Assembly (NCBI GenBank): GCA_947445425.1
Contig: CANFFA010000052.1
Location: 1 to 10,507 of the forward strand
DNA: 10,507 bases
Origin: Paludibacteraceae bacterium
GTDB taxonomy: Bacteria; Bacteroidota; Bacteroidia; Bacteroidales; Paludibacteraceae
Direction: 5' to 3'
Shown here piece after piece: positions 1 to 6,790 of this stretch (the first letter of the stretch is position 1; each line of letters starts with the position of its first letter). The translations under genes and the position numbers were made by a program. The notes beneath the pieces were generated by a model. That model had not been told where the DNA came from. It saw nothing but the letters and a program-made list of their open reading frames with translations, and made no database searches.

Positions 1-3
1 ACG

Positions 4-76
4 TTAATTCATAATTCACAATTCTTAATTATGGCATTGTGAGTTTATGAATTATGAATTATAAATTACGAATTAA
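4..76. repeat. Inverted pair of 7-bp-period AT-rich repeats
   Basis: Two 27-nt arms (4-30 and 50-76) are reverse complements of each other at 23 of 27 positions, separated by a 19-nt spacer. Each arm is itself a run of about four degenerate heptamers: taattca-type units in the left arm and gaattat/gaattac-type units in the right arm. The right arm ends 10 bases before the likely start codon of the adaptor gene, so a transcript through this region would carry a long AU hairpin just upstream of translation. Short-period repeats of this kind are common between genes in Bacteroidota and may have no function. The repeat structure is seen directly; any regulatory role is inference. Confidence 0.6.
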
Positions 77-86
77 ATTTACATTT

Positions 87-1145
87 ATGAAAAGAATTAT
101 TAGCATTATCATTATTGCAGTTTTATTAATAGGAGTGGTTTTAGTATTGAAGAAAAACCATGAAAAAATCAACAAACCTCGTGTGTCAGGACCGATTTCA
201 AACGTTGTTAGTGTGAATATTACGGAGGCAAAAGAGATGACTTCTACTCATAATTTACATTTGACGGGTACACTGATCCCTGTCACTGAAGTAAATATCG
301 CTGCGCAAACCCAAGGTCAGATTACCTCTTTGAATGTTGAATTGGGACAACACAAATCAAAAGGTAGTGTGATTGCAACCATTGACAATCATTTAAAACA
401 GTTGGCTGTAAAATCTGCTGCAGTTACCGTTTCCAAATTGAAACGTGATTTAGAACGTTATGAAAATCTACTTACAGGTGGTTCGGCAACTGAACAACAA
501 GTAGATGATATCAGAAATAACTATGAGAGTGCAAAAATTCAATATGAACAGGCTAAAAAGCAATTGGAAGATGCGACAATTATATCACCAATCAGCGGGG
601 TCATTACGACAAAACAGGTCGAAAAAGGGTCATTCATCAATGTAGGCAATCCAATTGCAAGCATAGTAGATATTTCAAGACTTAAAATAAAGATTAGTGT
701 CTCTGAATCCAATATCTATCAAATTAAAAAAGGGGATAAAGCAAAAATTACTTCTGATATCTACCCAGAGCATTCTTTTGATGGTCATATTAGCTTCATA
801 AGTGATAAAGGCGATGATACGCACAATTATCCTGTTGAAATCGAGATGCCTAACAATGGAAAATTCCCCCTCAAAGCCGGTACTTTTGTAAATGCTGAAG
901 TTACCATTCCTGGTCAAACTTTGGCATTATACATTCCACGTGCTGCCTTGCAAGGTAGTTCACAAGATGCACGTGTCTTCGTCGTTGAAAACGGGAAAGC
1001 CGTCTTGAAGAAAATTGTAGTTGGAATGGGTACAGATGCTGATCTTGAGATTTTATCTGGCTTAAAAATGGGTGATAAAGTGGTTACTACCGGCCAAATT
1101 AATTTGTCCGATGGTAAAAGTGTGAAAATTGTTGAATCAAAATAA
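87..1145 (+). CDS. RND efflux periplasmic adaptor subunit (membrane fusion protein, HlyD/AcrA type)
   Basis: This is the periplasmic adaptor of a tripartite RND exporter, joining the inner-membrane pump to an outer-membrane channel. From the ATG at 87 it is 352 residues, normal for the family. It opens with a basic then hydrophobic segment (MKRIISIIIIAVLLIGVV) that acts as an uncleaved anchor or signal peptide; there is no lipobox cysteine. A lipoyl-like half (around TLIPVTEVNIAAQTQGQI), a coiled-coil hairpin rich in K, E, Q and R (about residues 110-180), the second lipoyl half (ISPISGVITTKQVEKGSFIN) and a C-terminal beta-barrel/membrane-proximal region follow in the usual order. An in-frame ATG at 54 would add 11 residues ahead of the basic N-terminus and would lie inside the repeat, so 87 is preferred. 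The pump gene starts 22 bases downstream, indicating one operon. Substrate cannot be told from sequence. Confidence 0.93.
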   Translation: MKRIISIIIIAVLLIGVVLVLKKNHEKINKPRVSGPISNVVSVNITEAKEMTSTHNLHLTGTLIPVTEVNIAAQTQGQITSLNVELGQHKSKGSVIATIDNHLKQLAVKSAAVTVSKLKRDLERYENLLTGGSATEQQVDDIRNNYESAKIQYEQAKKQLEDATIISPISGVITTKQVEKGSFINVGNPIASIVDISRLKIKISVSESNIYQIKKGDKAKITSDIYPEHSFDGHISFISDKGDDTHNYPVEIEMPNNGKFPLKAGTFVNAEVTIPGQTLALYIPRAALQGSSQDARVFVVENGKAVLKKIVVGMGTDADLEILSGLKMGDKVVTTGQINLSDGKSVKIVESK

Positions 1146-1167
1146 TTCTTGTAAATAAATAGAACAA

Positions 1168-4100
1168 ATGTCAATATCAGAAATAGCCATAAAACGGCCA
1201 ACCTTAGTGGTTGTAATTTTTGTTGTACTCGGTATTTTTGGCGTTAGCAGCTACCGTTTATTGAATTACGACTTGATCCCAAAAATGAACCTGCCTGCTA
1301 TCACCATTTCAACGGTATATCCTGGTGCATCTGCCAATGCAGTGGAGAGCTCAGTAACCAAAAAGATTGAAGATGCTGTTGCTTCATTAGAGAATATTAA
1401 AAACATCAAATCAACCTCTCAAGAAGGCTATTCAATTATTGCGATCACTTTGGAGGCCACTGCTAATGCAGATAAATCTTTACAAGATGCACAAAGGAAG
1501 GTAAATACCATCATCTCTACTTTGCCTGTTAGTGCTAAAACACCTGCATTGAGCAAAGTCTCTCTTGACGATTTACCCATTATTAAATTGGGGCTTACGG
1601 GTAATGTTGAACCAACAGAATTGTATCAACTTGCTGATGATCAAGTTAAATCACAATTCTCCAAAATTAAAGGTGTTGGTCAAGTTGCATTGGTGGGTGG
1701 AAGTGTTCGAGAGATTAAAATCAACATCAACAAAAAGAAACTCGATAGCTATAAAGTTTCCATAGCTGCCATTTATGCTGCAATGGGTAATGCCAATTTG
1801 GAACTTCCAACGGGTAAAATTGAAGGCGACTTAAAACAATATACAGTTAGACTTTCAGGTAAACTGCAATCGGTTGAAGATATGCGCAACATCAGTGTGG
1901 CAAAATCTGCGAATGGAAATGTTATTAAACTTTCGGAAGTAGCCGAGATTATTGACGGACAAGCGGAGCCGACCAATCTGAACCGTATCAATAATCAAAC
2001 TTCCATCGGTATTATCATACAAAAACAATCTGATGCTAATACAGTTGAAGTATGTAAATTAGTAAAGCAAAAGGCTGCTGAAATCGAGAAAATTTATTCG
2101 AGTAAGAAACTTAAATTCGATGTGGCTTCAGATTCATCCATCTATACTTTGGCTTCAGCCAATGCAGTAATGGAAGATTTGATTTATGCAATTATCCTCG
2201 TTGCCATCGTCATGTTCCTATTCTTACACAGTGTAAGAAGTTCAATGATCGTCATGGTATCCATCCCTTGTTCTATCATCTCGGTATTTGCGGCGATGTA
2301 TATATTTGATTTCTCTTTGAACTTGATGACTTTGTTAGCTTTATCCTTAGTGATTGGTATTTTGGTAGATGATTCAATTGTTGTATTGGAGAATATACAC
2401 CGTCACCTCGAAATGGGTAAAAATCCGATACAAGCCGCATTGGATGGTCGTAACGAAATTAGCTTTACTGCCTTGGCCATCACCATGGTGGACGTAGTGG
2501 TTTTTGTGCCACTGTCAATCGTTACAGGGATGATTGGTAATATGTTACGTGAGTTTTCTTTGGTGATTGTATTCTCTACCTTGATGAGTCTTTTCGTATC
2601 CTTTACGATAACCCCCTTGTTGGCATCACGTTTTAGTAAAGTAGAGAAGATATCCAAAAAAACGATCATGGGTCGCCTCGCTTTAGGCTTTGAATCGCTT
2701 TTCGGACAATTAACGGCCCTATACGAAAAGACCTTAATCTGGTCCATGGGTCATCGCAAAACGCTCTATGCCTTAGTTTTTAGCTTATTCATTGGTTCAT
2801 TTTCTTTGGTAGGATTTGGATTTGTCGGTGCAGAATTCATCCCTAATAGTGATAGGGGGGAGTTTATGATTAAATTAGAAGGGGAGCCTCAAAATACAAT
2901 TTATCAAACCAACTTACTTACGCAAAAAGTTGAAGATCTTTTGTATAAAAAGAAAGATGTCTTAAAAGTGTTTTCAAATGTTGGATTTTCAAGTAGCTCT
3001 AATGTGGCTGCCGGTAATGGATCGAGCGAACAAAATAAAAGTGAGATTACCGTAAACATTATTCCAAAGCAAGAGCGTACAAAGACAATTGATGAATATA
3101 CTACCGAAATAAAAGAGGAGATATTGAAAATTCCTGGTCTTAAAGTAAGTGTTACGCCCCTTTCAATGATGGGTAATGCGAATGATGCCCCTGTACAAAT
3201 ACTTTTGCGTGGTCCTGACGTTAATAAGCTTTTTGTATTAGCGGATAGTGTGATGACCATCATGAAAACGGTTCAAGGTGCAAATGATATCAAACTTTCT
3301 ATAGATCAGAGTAAACCAGAATTAAAAATTGCGTTAAATAGAGACAAAATGGCCATGTTGGGTTTGTCGGTATTTGATGTTGGAAATACCTTGCGTTTAG
3401 CTTTTGCCGGTAATGCAGACCAGCAGTTTTCTGACCAAAACAAGGATTTCAATATGAACCTTCGTTTTGATAAATTTGATCGTAATAGAATTGAAGATTT
3501 ATCTTCCTTGACTTTCTTAAATAATCAAGGTCGAATCATTGAACTACAGGATTTTGCGACTATAGAACAATCTTTAGGGCCAAATAAACTAGAACGTTCG
3601 GATCGTATTTCCTCACTTACAGTAAATGCTTCTGTATTGGGTCGTCCAGTCGGAACAGTAGGTAAAGAAATTAAATCAAAAGTAGAGGCGAAATTACACC
3701 CTGCCGAAATTAGCATTGAATACAAAGGTCAATTGGAACAACAATCAGATGCGTTTGGAAGTCTATTTTTAGTTATTATGGCTGCCTTTGTGTTTGTTTA
3801 CCTCATCATGGTGGCCTTGTACAACTCCTACTTATATCCTTTTGTGGTACTCTTTTCTATCCCAATGGCTATCATTGGAGCATTATTTGCTTTAGCACTT
3901 TCGGGAAGCTTCATTAATATTTTCTCCTTGATTGGAATGATCATGTTGATTGGGCTTGTAGCAAAGAATGCCATTTTAATTGTAGATTTTACTAATCAAT
4001 TAAGAGCCGAAGGCAAAGGTGTAAAAGAGGCGCTGATTGAAGCAGGGAAAGATAGACTTCGTCCTATTTTGATGACAACTTTGGCCATGATCTTGGGGAT

Positions 4101-4290
4101 GTTACCCATTGCAATGGCAACTGGTGCTTCATCAGAATCAAAAAATGGATTGGCTTGGGTAATTATTGGTGGTTTAACCAGTTCTTTACTCTTGACTTTG
4201 GTATTAGTTCCCTCAATTTATGTAACGATGGAAAAAGCCAAAGAGAAGTTAAAGTTAAAATTTGGTAATAAAAATAATGTTCCAGCGTAA
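1168..4290 (+). CDS. RND-type multidrug/solute efflux transporter, inner-membrane subunit (AcrB-like, HAE1 family)
   Basis: This is the proton-driven inner-membrane pump of the tripartite exporter. Its 1040 residues match the full family length. The N-terminus (MSISEIAIKRPTLVVVIF) is the usual RND start leading into helix 1. There are two large periplasmic loops (about residues 30-335 and 560-860), each followed by a block of helices, for 12 membrane segments. The proton-relay pair is present in helix 4 (GILVDDSIVVLEN, D401 and D402), and the partner lysine is in helix 10 (GLVAKNAILIVDF, K933). The two acidic residues in helix 4 argue for the HAE1 drug-efflux branch over the heavy-metal branch, but the substrate is not readable. 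No frameshift or truncation is visible. The adaptor lies 22 bases upstream; no regulator or outer-membrane channel gene follows, and the next gene is behind a strong terminator. Confidence 0.96.
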   Translation: MSISEIAIKRPTLVVVIFVVLGIFGVSSYRLLNYDLIPKMNLPAITISTVYPGASANAVESSVTKKIEDAVASLENIKNIKSTSQEGYSIIAITLEATANADKSLQDAQRKVNTIISTLPVSAKTPALSKVSLDDLPIIKLGLTGNVEPTELYQLADDQVKSQFSKIKGVGQVALVGGSVREIKININKKKLDSYKVSIAAIYAAMGNANLELPTGKIEGDLKQYTVRLSGKLQSVEDMRNISVAKSANGNVIKLSEVAEIIDGQAEPTNLNRINNQTSIGIIIQKQSDANTVEVCKLVKQKAAEIEKIYSSKKLKFDVASDSSIYTLASANAVMEDLIYAIILVAIVMFLFLHSVRSSMIVMVSIPCSIISVFAAMYIFDFSLNLMTLLALSLVIGILVDDSIVVLENIHRHLEMGKNPIQAALDGRNEISFTALAITMVDVVVFVPLSIVTGMIGNMLREFSLVIVFSTLMSLFVSFTITPLLASRFSKVEKISKKTIMGRLALGFESLFGQLTALYEKTLIWSMGHRKTLYALVFSLFIGSFSLVGFGFVGAEFIPNSDRGEFMIKLEGEPQNTIYQTNLLTQKVEDLLYKKKDVLKVFSNVGFSSSSNVAAGNGSSEQNKSEITVNIIPKQERTKTIDEYTTEIKEEILKIPGLKVSVTPLSMMGNANDAPVQILLRGPDVNKLFVLADSVMTIMKTVQGANDIKLSIDQSKPELKIALNRDKMAMLGLSVFDVGNTLRLAFAGNADQQFSDQNKDFNMNLRFDKFDRNRIEDLSSLTFLNNQGRIIELQDFATIEQSLGPNKLERSDRISSLTVNASVLGRPVGTVGKEIKSKVEAKLHPAEISIEYKGQLEQQSDAFGSLFLVIMAAFVFVYLIMVALYNSYLYPFVVLFSIPMAIIGALFALALSGSFINIFSLIGMIMLIGLVAKNAILIVDFTNQLRAEGKGVKEALIEAGKDRLRPILMTTLAMILGMLPIAMATGASSESKNGLAWVIIGGLTSSLLLTLVLVPSIYVTMEKAKEKLKLKFGNKNNVPA

Positions 4291-4350
4291 AATTAATTTC
4301 TAGTGTGGAGATCTGATAGAAATGAGCTGAAAACTTAGACAATAGAAAAA

Positions 4351-4388
4351 AATAAAGACCAAATTTAGAACCTTCTTTTGTCTTTATT
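4351..4388 (+). terminator. Possible weak terminator hairpin after the efflux operon
   Basis: A perfect 9-bp inverted repeat (aataaagac at 4351-4359, gtctttatt at 4380-4388) encloses a 20-nt loop and is followed by cttttgtc. It begins 60 bases after the pump stop codon. The stem is AU-rich and the following T-tract is interrupted, so on its own it would be a poor terminator; it may be an mRNA 3'-end stabiliser. The strong hairpin at 4446 is the more likely termination point. Confidence 0.35.
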
Positions 4389-4445
4389 CTTTTGTCAATT
4401 TATAGAACCGTCATCTCTTCTTACTTAACAAAATACCAACATCCC

Positions 4446-4485
4446 GGGCTGATTAAAAATATACATTTTTTAATCAGCCCTTTTT
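4446..4485 (+). terminator. Strong rho-independent terminator
   Basis: A perfect 14-bp stem (gggctgattaaaaa at 4446-4459 pairing with tttttaatcagccc at 4467-4480) has a 7-nt loop and is followed directly by TTTTT. The GC-rich base of the stem next to the T-tract is the classic intrinsic-terminator arrangement in the + direction. It ends the efflux transcript and insulates the rubredoxin/DUF2231 gene. No T-tract is present on the other side, so it is unlikely to serve the minus strand. Confidence 0.9.
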
Positions 4486-4656
4486 GATTTTAGATGCCAG
4501 AACACAAATCAGCACAAATGAATGATGAGATTTGAGCATTGATAAGTACATTTCCAAAAAAAACTAGTTAAACAAGACTAAATATCTAATTTAATATAAT
4601 TCTAATTTCGTAATCATTACTACCTTTGTGGCTTTAAAATTAAAATATCACCAATT
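4486..4656 (+). promoter_or_regulatory. Promoter region of the rubredoxin/DUF2231 gene
   Basis: The 366-base gap 4291-4656 holds the two hairpins above and then this AT-rich stretch. TACCTTTG at 4621-4628 matches the Bacteroidota -7 element TAnnTTTG and would give a leader of about 20 bases before the ATG at 4657. No clear TTTG is seen about 20 bases further upstream, so the -33 half is weak or absent. Apart from these I see nothing else in the gap: no small ORF, tRNA or transposon remnant. Confidence 0.55.
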
Positions 4657-5391
4657 ATGATAGACGAAGAATTAGTAATATGTCGCCCTTGTGGTTATGT
4701 GATGAAAGCCAGCGACTTAAAGGATGTATGTCCTGCATGTGGTTTACCGCACACAGTTTTTGAATCGTATAGAGAGAGAGTATCACCCAAAAGGTTGTTG
4801 ATTTTAGCACTTGACATTCACCCAATTGCTATACACTTGTCACAAACTTTTGTAGCACTGATTCCAATGTTAATTGTTTTTCACTGGATATTTCCTAATT
4901 ATCAGGAAGTAATGGTGCATTCTGTTATCAGTTTTTCCATTTTTATGTTGCCCCTTTCTTTGATTGCCTCTATTTTATCTGGAATTCTTGACGGGATCAC
5001 CCGTTTTAAAACTTTAGATACGCCATTGTTACAATCTAAGATAGTTTACAGTGTCATTATACTTGTTTTATCCTTTTTACACTGGATTATAGCTGATGAG
5101 TATATTTATGAATGGCCTACCTTTCTCATCAGCATGTTAGTATTACCTTGTGCAGTTAAACTTGGATTGATGGGTAAAGCTTTATTGAATGTTATTTTAC
5201 CTGGGAAATACATTCCTCGTAAGAAAAAACAAACCGTACTTGCAAAAACAAAAGCGCATGCAAAAGCAAGTACAAAGCCAAAAATTGAAACTATCTCTGA
5301 GGCTAAAAGTGTAAAACCTTGTGGTTCTACTGTAAAAGAAGAAGGATGTAGTTCGAAAAAAGAAGTAAAGGAATGTAGTTCAAAAAAATAA
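4657..5391 (+). CDS. Membrane protein with N-terminal rubredoxin-like domain and DUF2231-like helices
   Basis: The 244-residue product has three parts. Residues 9-29 read CRPCGYVM...CPACG, with C9, C12, C25 and C28 spaced as in the C-terminal rubredoxin domain of rubrerythrin (CxxCGYV, then CPxCG, then hydrophobic-F); this should bind one iron or possibly zinc. Residues about 53-182 form four hydrophobic segments and begin with HPIAIHL, resembling the HPxxVHF start of DUF2231 membrane proteins; SGILDG at 108-113 also fits. Histidines at 55, 60, 76, 88 and 142 lie in or near helices. Residues 186-244 are a lysine-rich tail with cysteines 222, 231 and 240, each nine residues apart. The domain order suggests a membrane-bound redox or metal-handling protein. 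It has its own promoter element and lies upstream of the respiratory operon, so a link to that chain is plausible but inferred. Function is unknown. Confidence 0.85.
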   Translation: MIDEELVICRPCGYVMKASDLKDVCPACGLPHTVFESYRERVSPKRLLILALDIHPIAIHLSQTFVALIPMLIVFHWIFPNYQEVMVHSVISFSIFMLPLSLIASILSGILDGITRFKTLDTPLLQSKIVYSVIILVLSFLHWIIADEYIYEWPTFLISMLVLPCAVKLGLMGKALLNVILPGKYIPRKKKQTVLAKTKAHAKASTKPKIETISEAKSVKPCGSTVKEEGCSSKKEVKECSSKK

Positions 5392-5529
5392 ATATCATCT
5401 GAGTCTTCATTTTTAGTATTTCCAGAATTGAGAAGAGTTTGAACCACACCTAAACCGATTTTAATTTCTTTTTTTGCTTTAACTTACAGAATGTCAAATG
5501 ATAATTTTACATTTGTTTGCATTTTTGAT
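5392..5529. other. Intergenic stretch without a recognisable gene
   Basis: This is the first part of the 380-base gap between the rubredoxin/DUF2231 gene and the respiratory operon. I see no convincing terminator. A 6-bp hairpin (caaatg 5495-5500 with catttg 5510-5515) is too short to call. There is no RNA gene or mobile-element end. Without a terminator, read-through from the upstream gene into the respiratory operon is possible. Confidence 0.5.
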
Positions 5530-5561
5530 TTTGTTTCAACAATAAAATCTTTCTATATTTG
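5530..5561 (+). promoter_or_regulatory. Bacteroidota-type promoter of the respiratory operon
   Basis: TTTG at 5530-5533 and TATATTTG at 5554-5561 are separated by 20 bases. This matches the known Bacteroidota housekeeping pattern (TTTG, 19-21 bases, TAnnTTTG) at every defined position. The expected transcription start is about 5567-5570, which leaves a leader of roughly 200 bases before the ATG at 5772. No clear FNR- or CRP-type palindrome was found around it. Confidence 0.75.
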
Positions 5562-5633
5562 CGGAGTGTAAGCGTTGATTGGAAATTTATTGTTCAATTT
5601 TACTTGTACAGAAATCAATTCATTGACATAGAA

Positions 5634-5770
5634 GTTCTTTGTTAACCCAAAAGAACGACATAAACCTGTTTTAACGAATAATACTTTCATAATTAATAGT
5701 CAACTTAGTACATTCAAACCCAAAATTTGAATACTAAAGTTCAAATAAACCCATTTTAATTTTTTTGAAT
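5634..5770 (+). promoter_or_regulatory. Structured leader with alternating complementary heptamers
   Basis: A 7-bp hairpin (gttcttt 5634-5640, aaagaac 5650-5656) comes first. Then four short elements alternate in sense: attcaaa at 5712-5718, tttgaat at 5726-5732, ttcaaa at 5740-5745, and tttgaat at 5764-5770, the last ending one base before the ATG at 5772. Adjacent elements can pair in mutually exclusive ways, and the last one covers the ribosome-landing region. This is the arrangement an attenuator-like switch would have, but the stems are short and AU-rich, so chance or weak structure is possible. No known riboswitch family is recognised. Confidence 0.35.
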
Positions 5771-5771
5771 A

Positions 5772-6737
5772 ATGATTGAAAAAGAAGAACAGCCAAAGAA
5801 AAAATCAAGAAGAGAATTCTTACAACAATTAGGCATTGTTGGGGTCGGAACTGCTTTGGGCGGATCTGCGATTTTGGCTGGTATAAACTACGACAAAAAT
5901 AAGACCGATGCGCAACGTATTCGTGTACTTACTGCAGAAAATGAATTACTTGAAATTGAAAAAGGGGATGCTACTAAAATTATTCCTAGCAAACACGGTA
6001 ATTTAACGTATTTACAACAACAAGGTAGAGATGGTATTGCGGGAAAACGTTTTGTGATGGTTATTGACCTTTCAAAATGTCAAAATGCTCGTAAATGTAT
6101 GGCTGCATGCCAACATGCACATGATTTACGTCCGGAGCAACACCATATGAACGTTTTGAAAATGGAAGAGACGGAAACTACTCCGCCATTTTACATGCCT
6201 AAACCTTGTCAACATTGCGATAACCCTCCTTGTGTTGCGGTTTGCCCTGTAGATGCTACTTTTAAACGTGCAGATGGTATTGTACTGATTGATAACGAAC
6301 GTTGTATCGGTTGTCGTTTTTGTATTGCAGCCTGTCCATACAGTGCCCGTATTTTCAACTGGGCAGAACCTTTGAATGCCCAAGGTGATAAAGATAAGGT
6401 TTATAATGTAGAGCTTAATGTTCCACAGAAAAAAGGAACCATCAGCAAATGTTTGTTTAGTGCCGATCAAGTACGTGAAGGCAAATTACCATATTGCGCA
6501 TCTGCTTGTCCTAATGGTGTTTACTATTTTGGTGATGAAAATGAAGATGCTGTAACCAATGGTACTACCAAAGAGACTTTCAGATTCAAAAAATTATTGG
6601 AAGACAATGGTGGATATACTTTGATGCCTGAATTAGGAACCAAACCAAGGGTTTATTACTTACCTCCAAAGGGAAAAACTGTTCCTTTCCAAGATAAAGA
6701 TAGGGAAGAAGCGGCTGAACACCTACATCACACTTAA
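5772..6737 (+). CDS. Tat-exported 4Fe-4S ferredoxin-type electron-transfer subunit (NrfC/HybA/ActB-C-terminal type)
   Basis: This is the electron-transfer subunit expected to sit on the periplasmic side of the NrfD-type membrane protein encoded next. Its 321 residues begin with a twin-arginine motif (SRREFLQ, residues 12-18) and a hydrophobic stretch to about residue 38; no clear AxA cleavage site is seen, so the signal may stay as an anchor. Four cysteine motifs follow in the family order. Motif II (C146, C149, C154, C158) and motif III (C178, C181, C184, C188) are complete. Motif I has C103, C109 and C113 but Ala106 where the second cysteine belongs, and motif IV has C227, C242 and C246 but Ser230 in the equivalent place, so 14 of 16 ligands remain. 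Loss of the second cysteine in a motif is known in this superfamily to go with a [3Fe-4S] cluster. No molybdopterin catalytic gene is adjacent. The gene starts the operon; the NrfD-type gene is 53 bases on. Confidence 0.92.
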   Translation: MIEKEEQPKKKSRREFLQQLGIVGVGTALGGSAILAGINYDKNKTDAQRIRVLTAENELLEIEKGDATKIIPSKHGNLTYLQQQGRDGIAGKRFVMVIDLSKCQNARKCMAACQHAHDLRPEQHHMNVLKMEETETTPPFYMPKPCQHCDNPPCVAVCPVDATFKRADGIVLIDNERCIGCRFCIAACPYSARIFNWAEPLNAQGDKDKVYNVELNVPQKKGTISKCLFSADQVREGKLPYCASACPNGVYYFGDENEDAVTNGTTKETFRFKKLLEDNGGYTLMPELGTKPRVYYLPPKGKTVPFQDKDREEAAEHLHHT

Positions 6738-6743
6738 GCAATA

Positions 6744-6761
6744 ATTGGCACATTGGCACAT
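6744..6761 (+). repeat. Tandem 8-bp repeat ATTGGCAC
   Basis: Two adjacent copies of attggcac (6744-6751 and 6752-6759) followed by at lie 6 bases after the FeS-protein stop codon, in the gap before the NrfD-type gene. The same octamer recurs in the same orientation at 9432, in the same position relative to a stop codon. It is not self-complementary, so it does not form a terminator hairpin. Confidence 0.7.
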
Positions 6762-6790
6762 TTTTATATTAGCAAATTATTTAATTACTT

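Noticed and set aside
54..86. Upstream ATG extending the adaptor protein by 11 residues
   Set aside because: It falls inside the AT-rich inverted repeat and puts non-signal-like residues ahead of a good signal/anchor that starts at the ATG at 87.
2403..3263. Minus-strand open frames of 114 and 119 codons inside the pump gene
   Set aside because: They lie opposite an intact, motif-verified RND gene, have no family features or upstream signals, and are best explained as antisense shadows.
5495..5515. Short hairpin as terminator of the rubredoxin/DUF2231 gene
   Set aside because: It has only six pairs, AU-rich, with an interrupted T-tract; it is not distinguishable from chance.
5491..5571. 26-codon open frame (MSNDNFTFV...) that could be a leader peptide
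   Set aside because: It spans both promoter elements, so it would not be on the operon transcript, and it has no supporting features.
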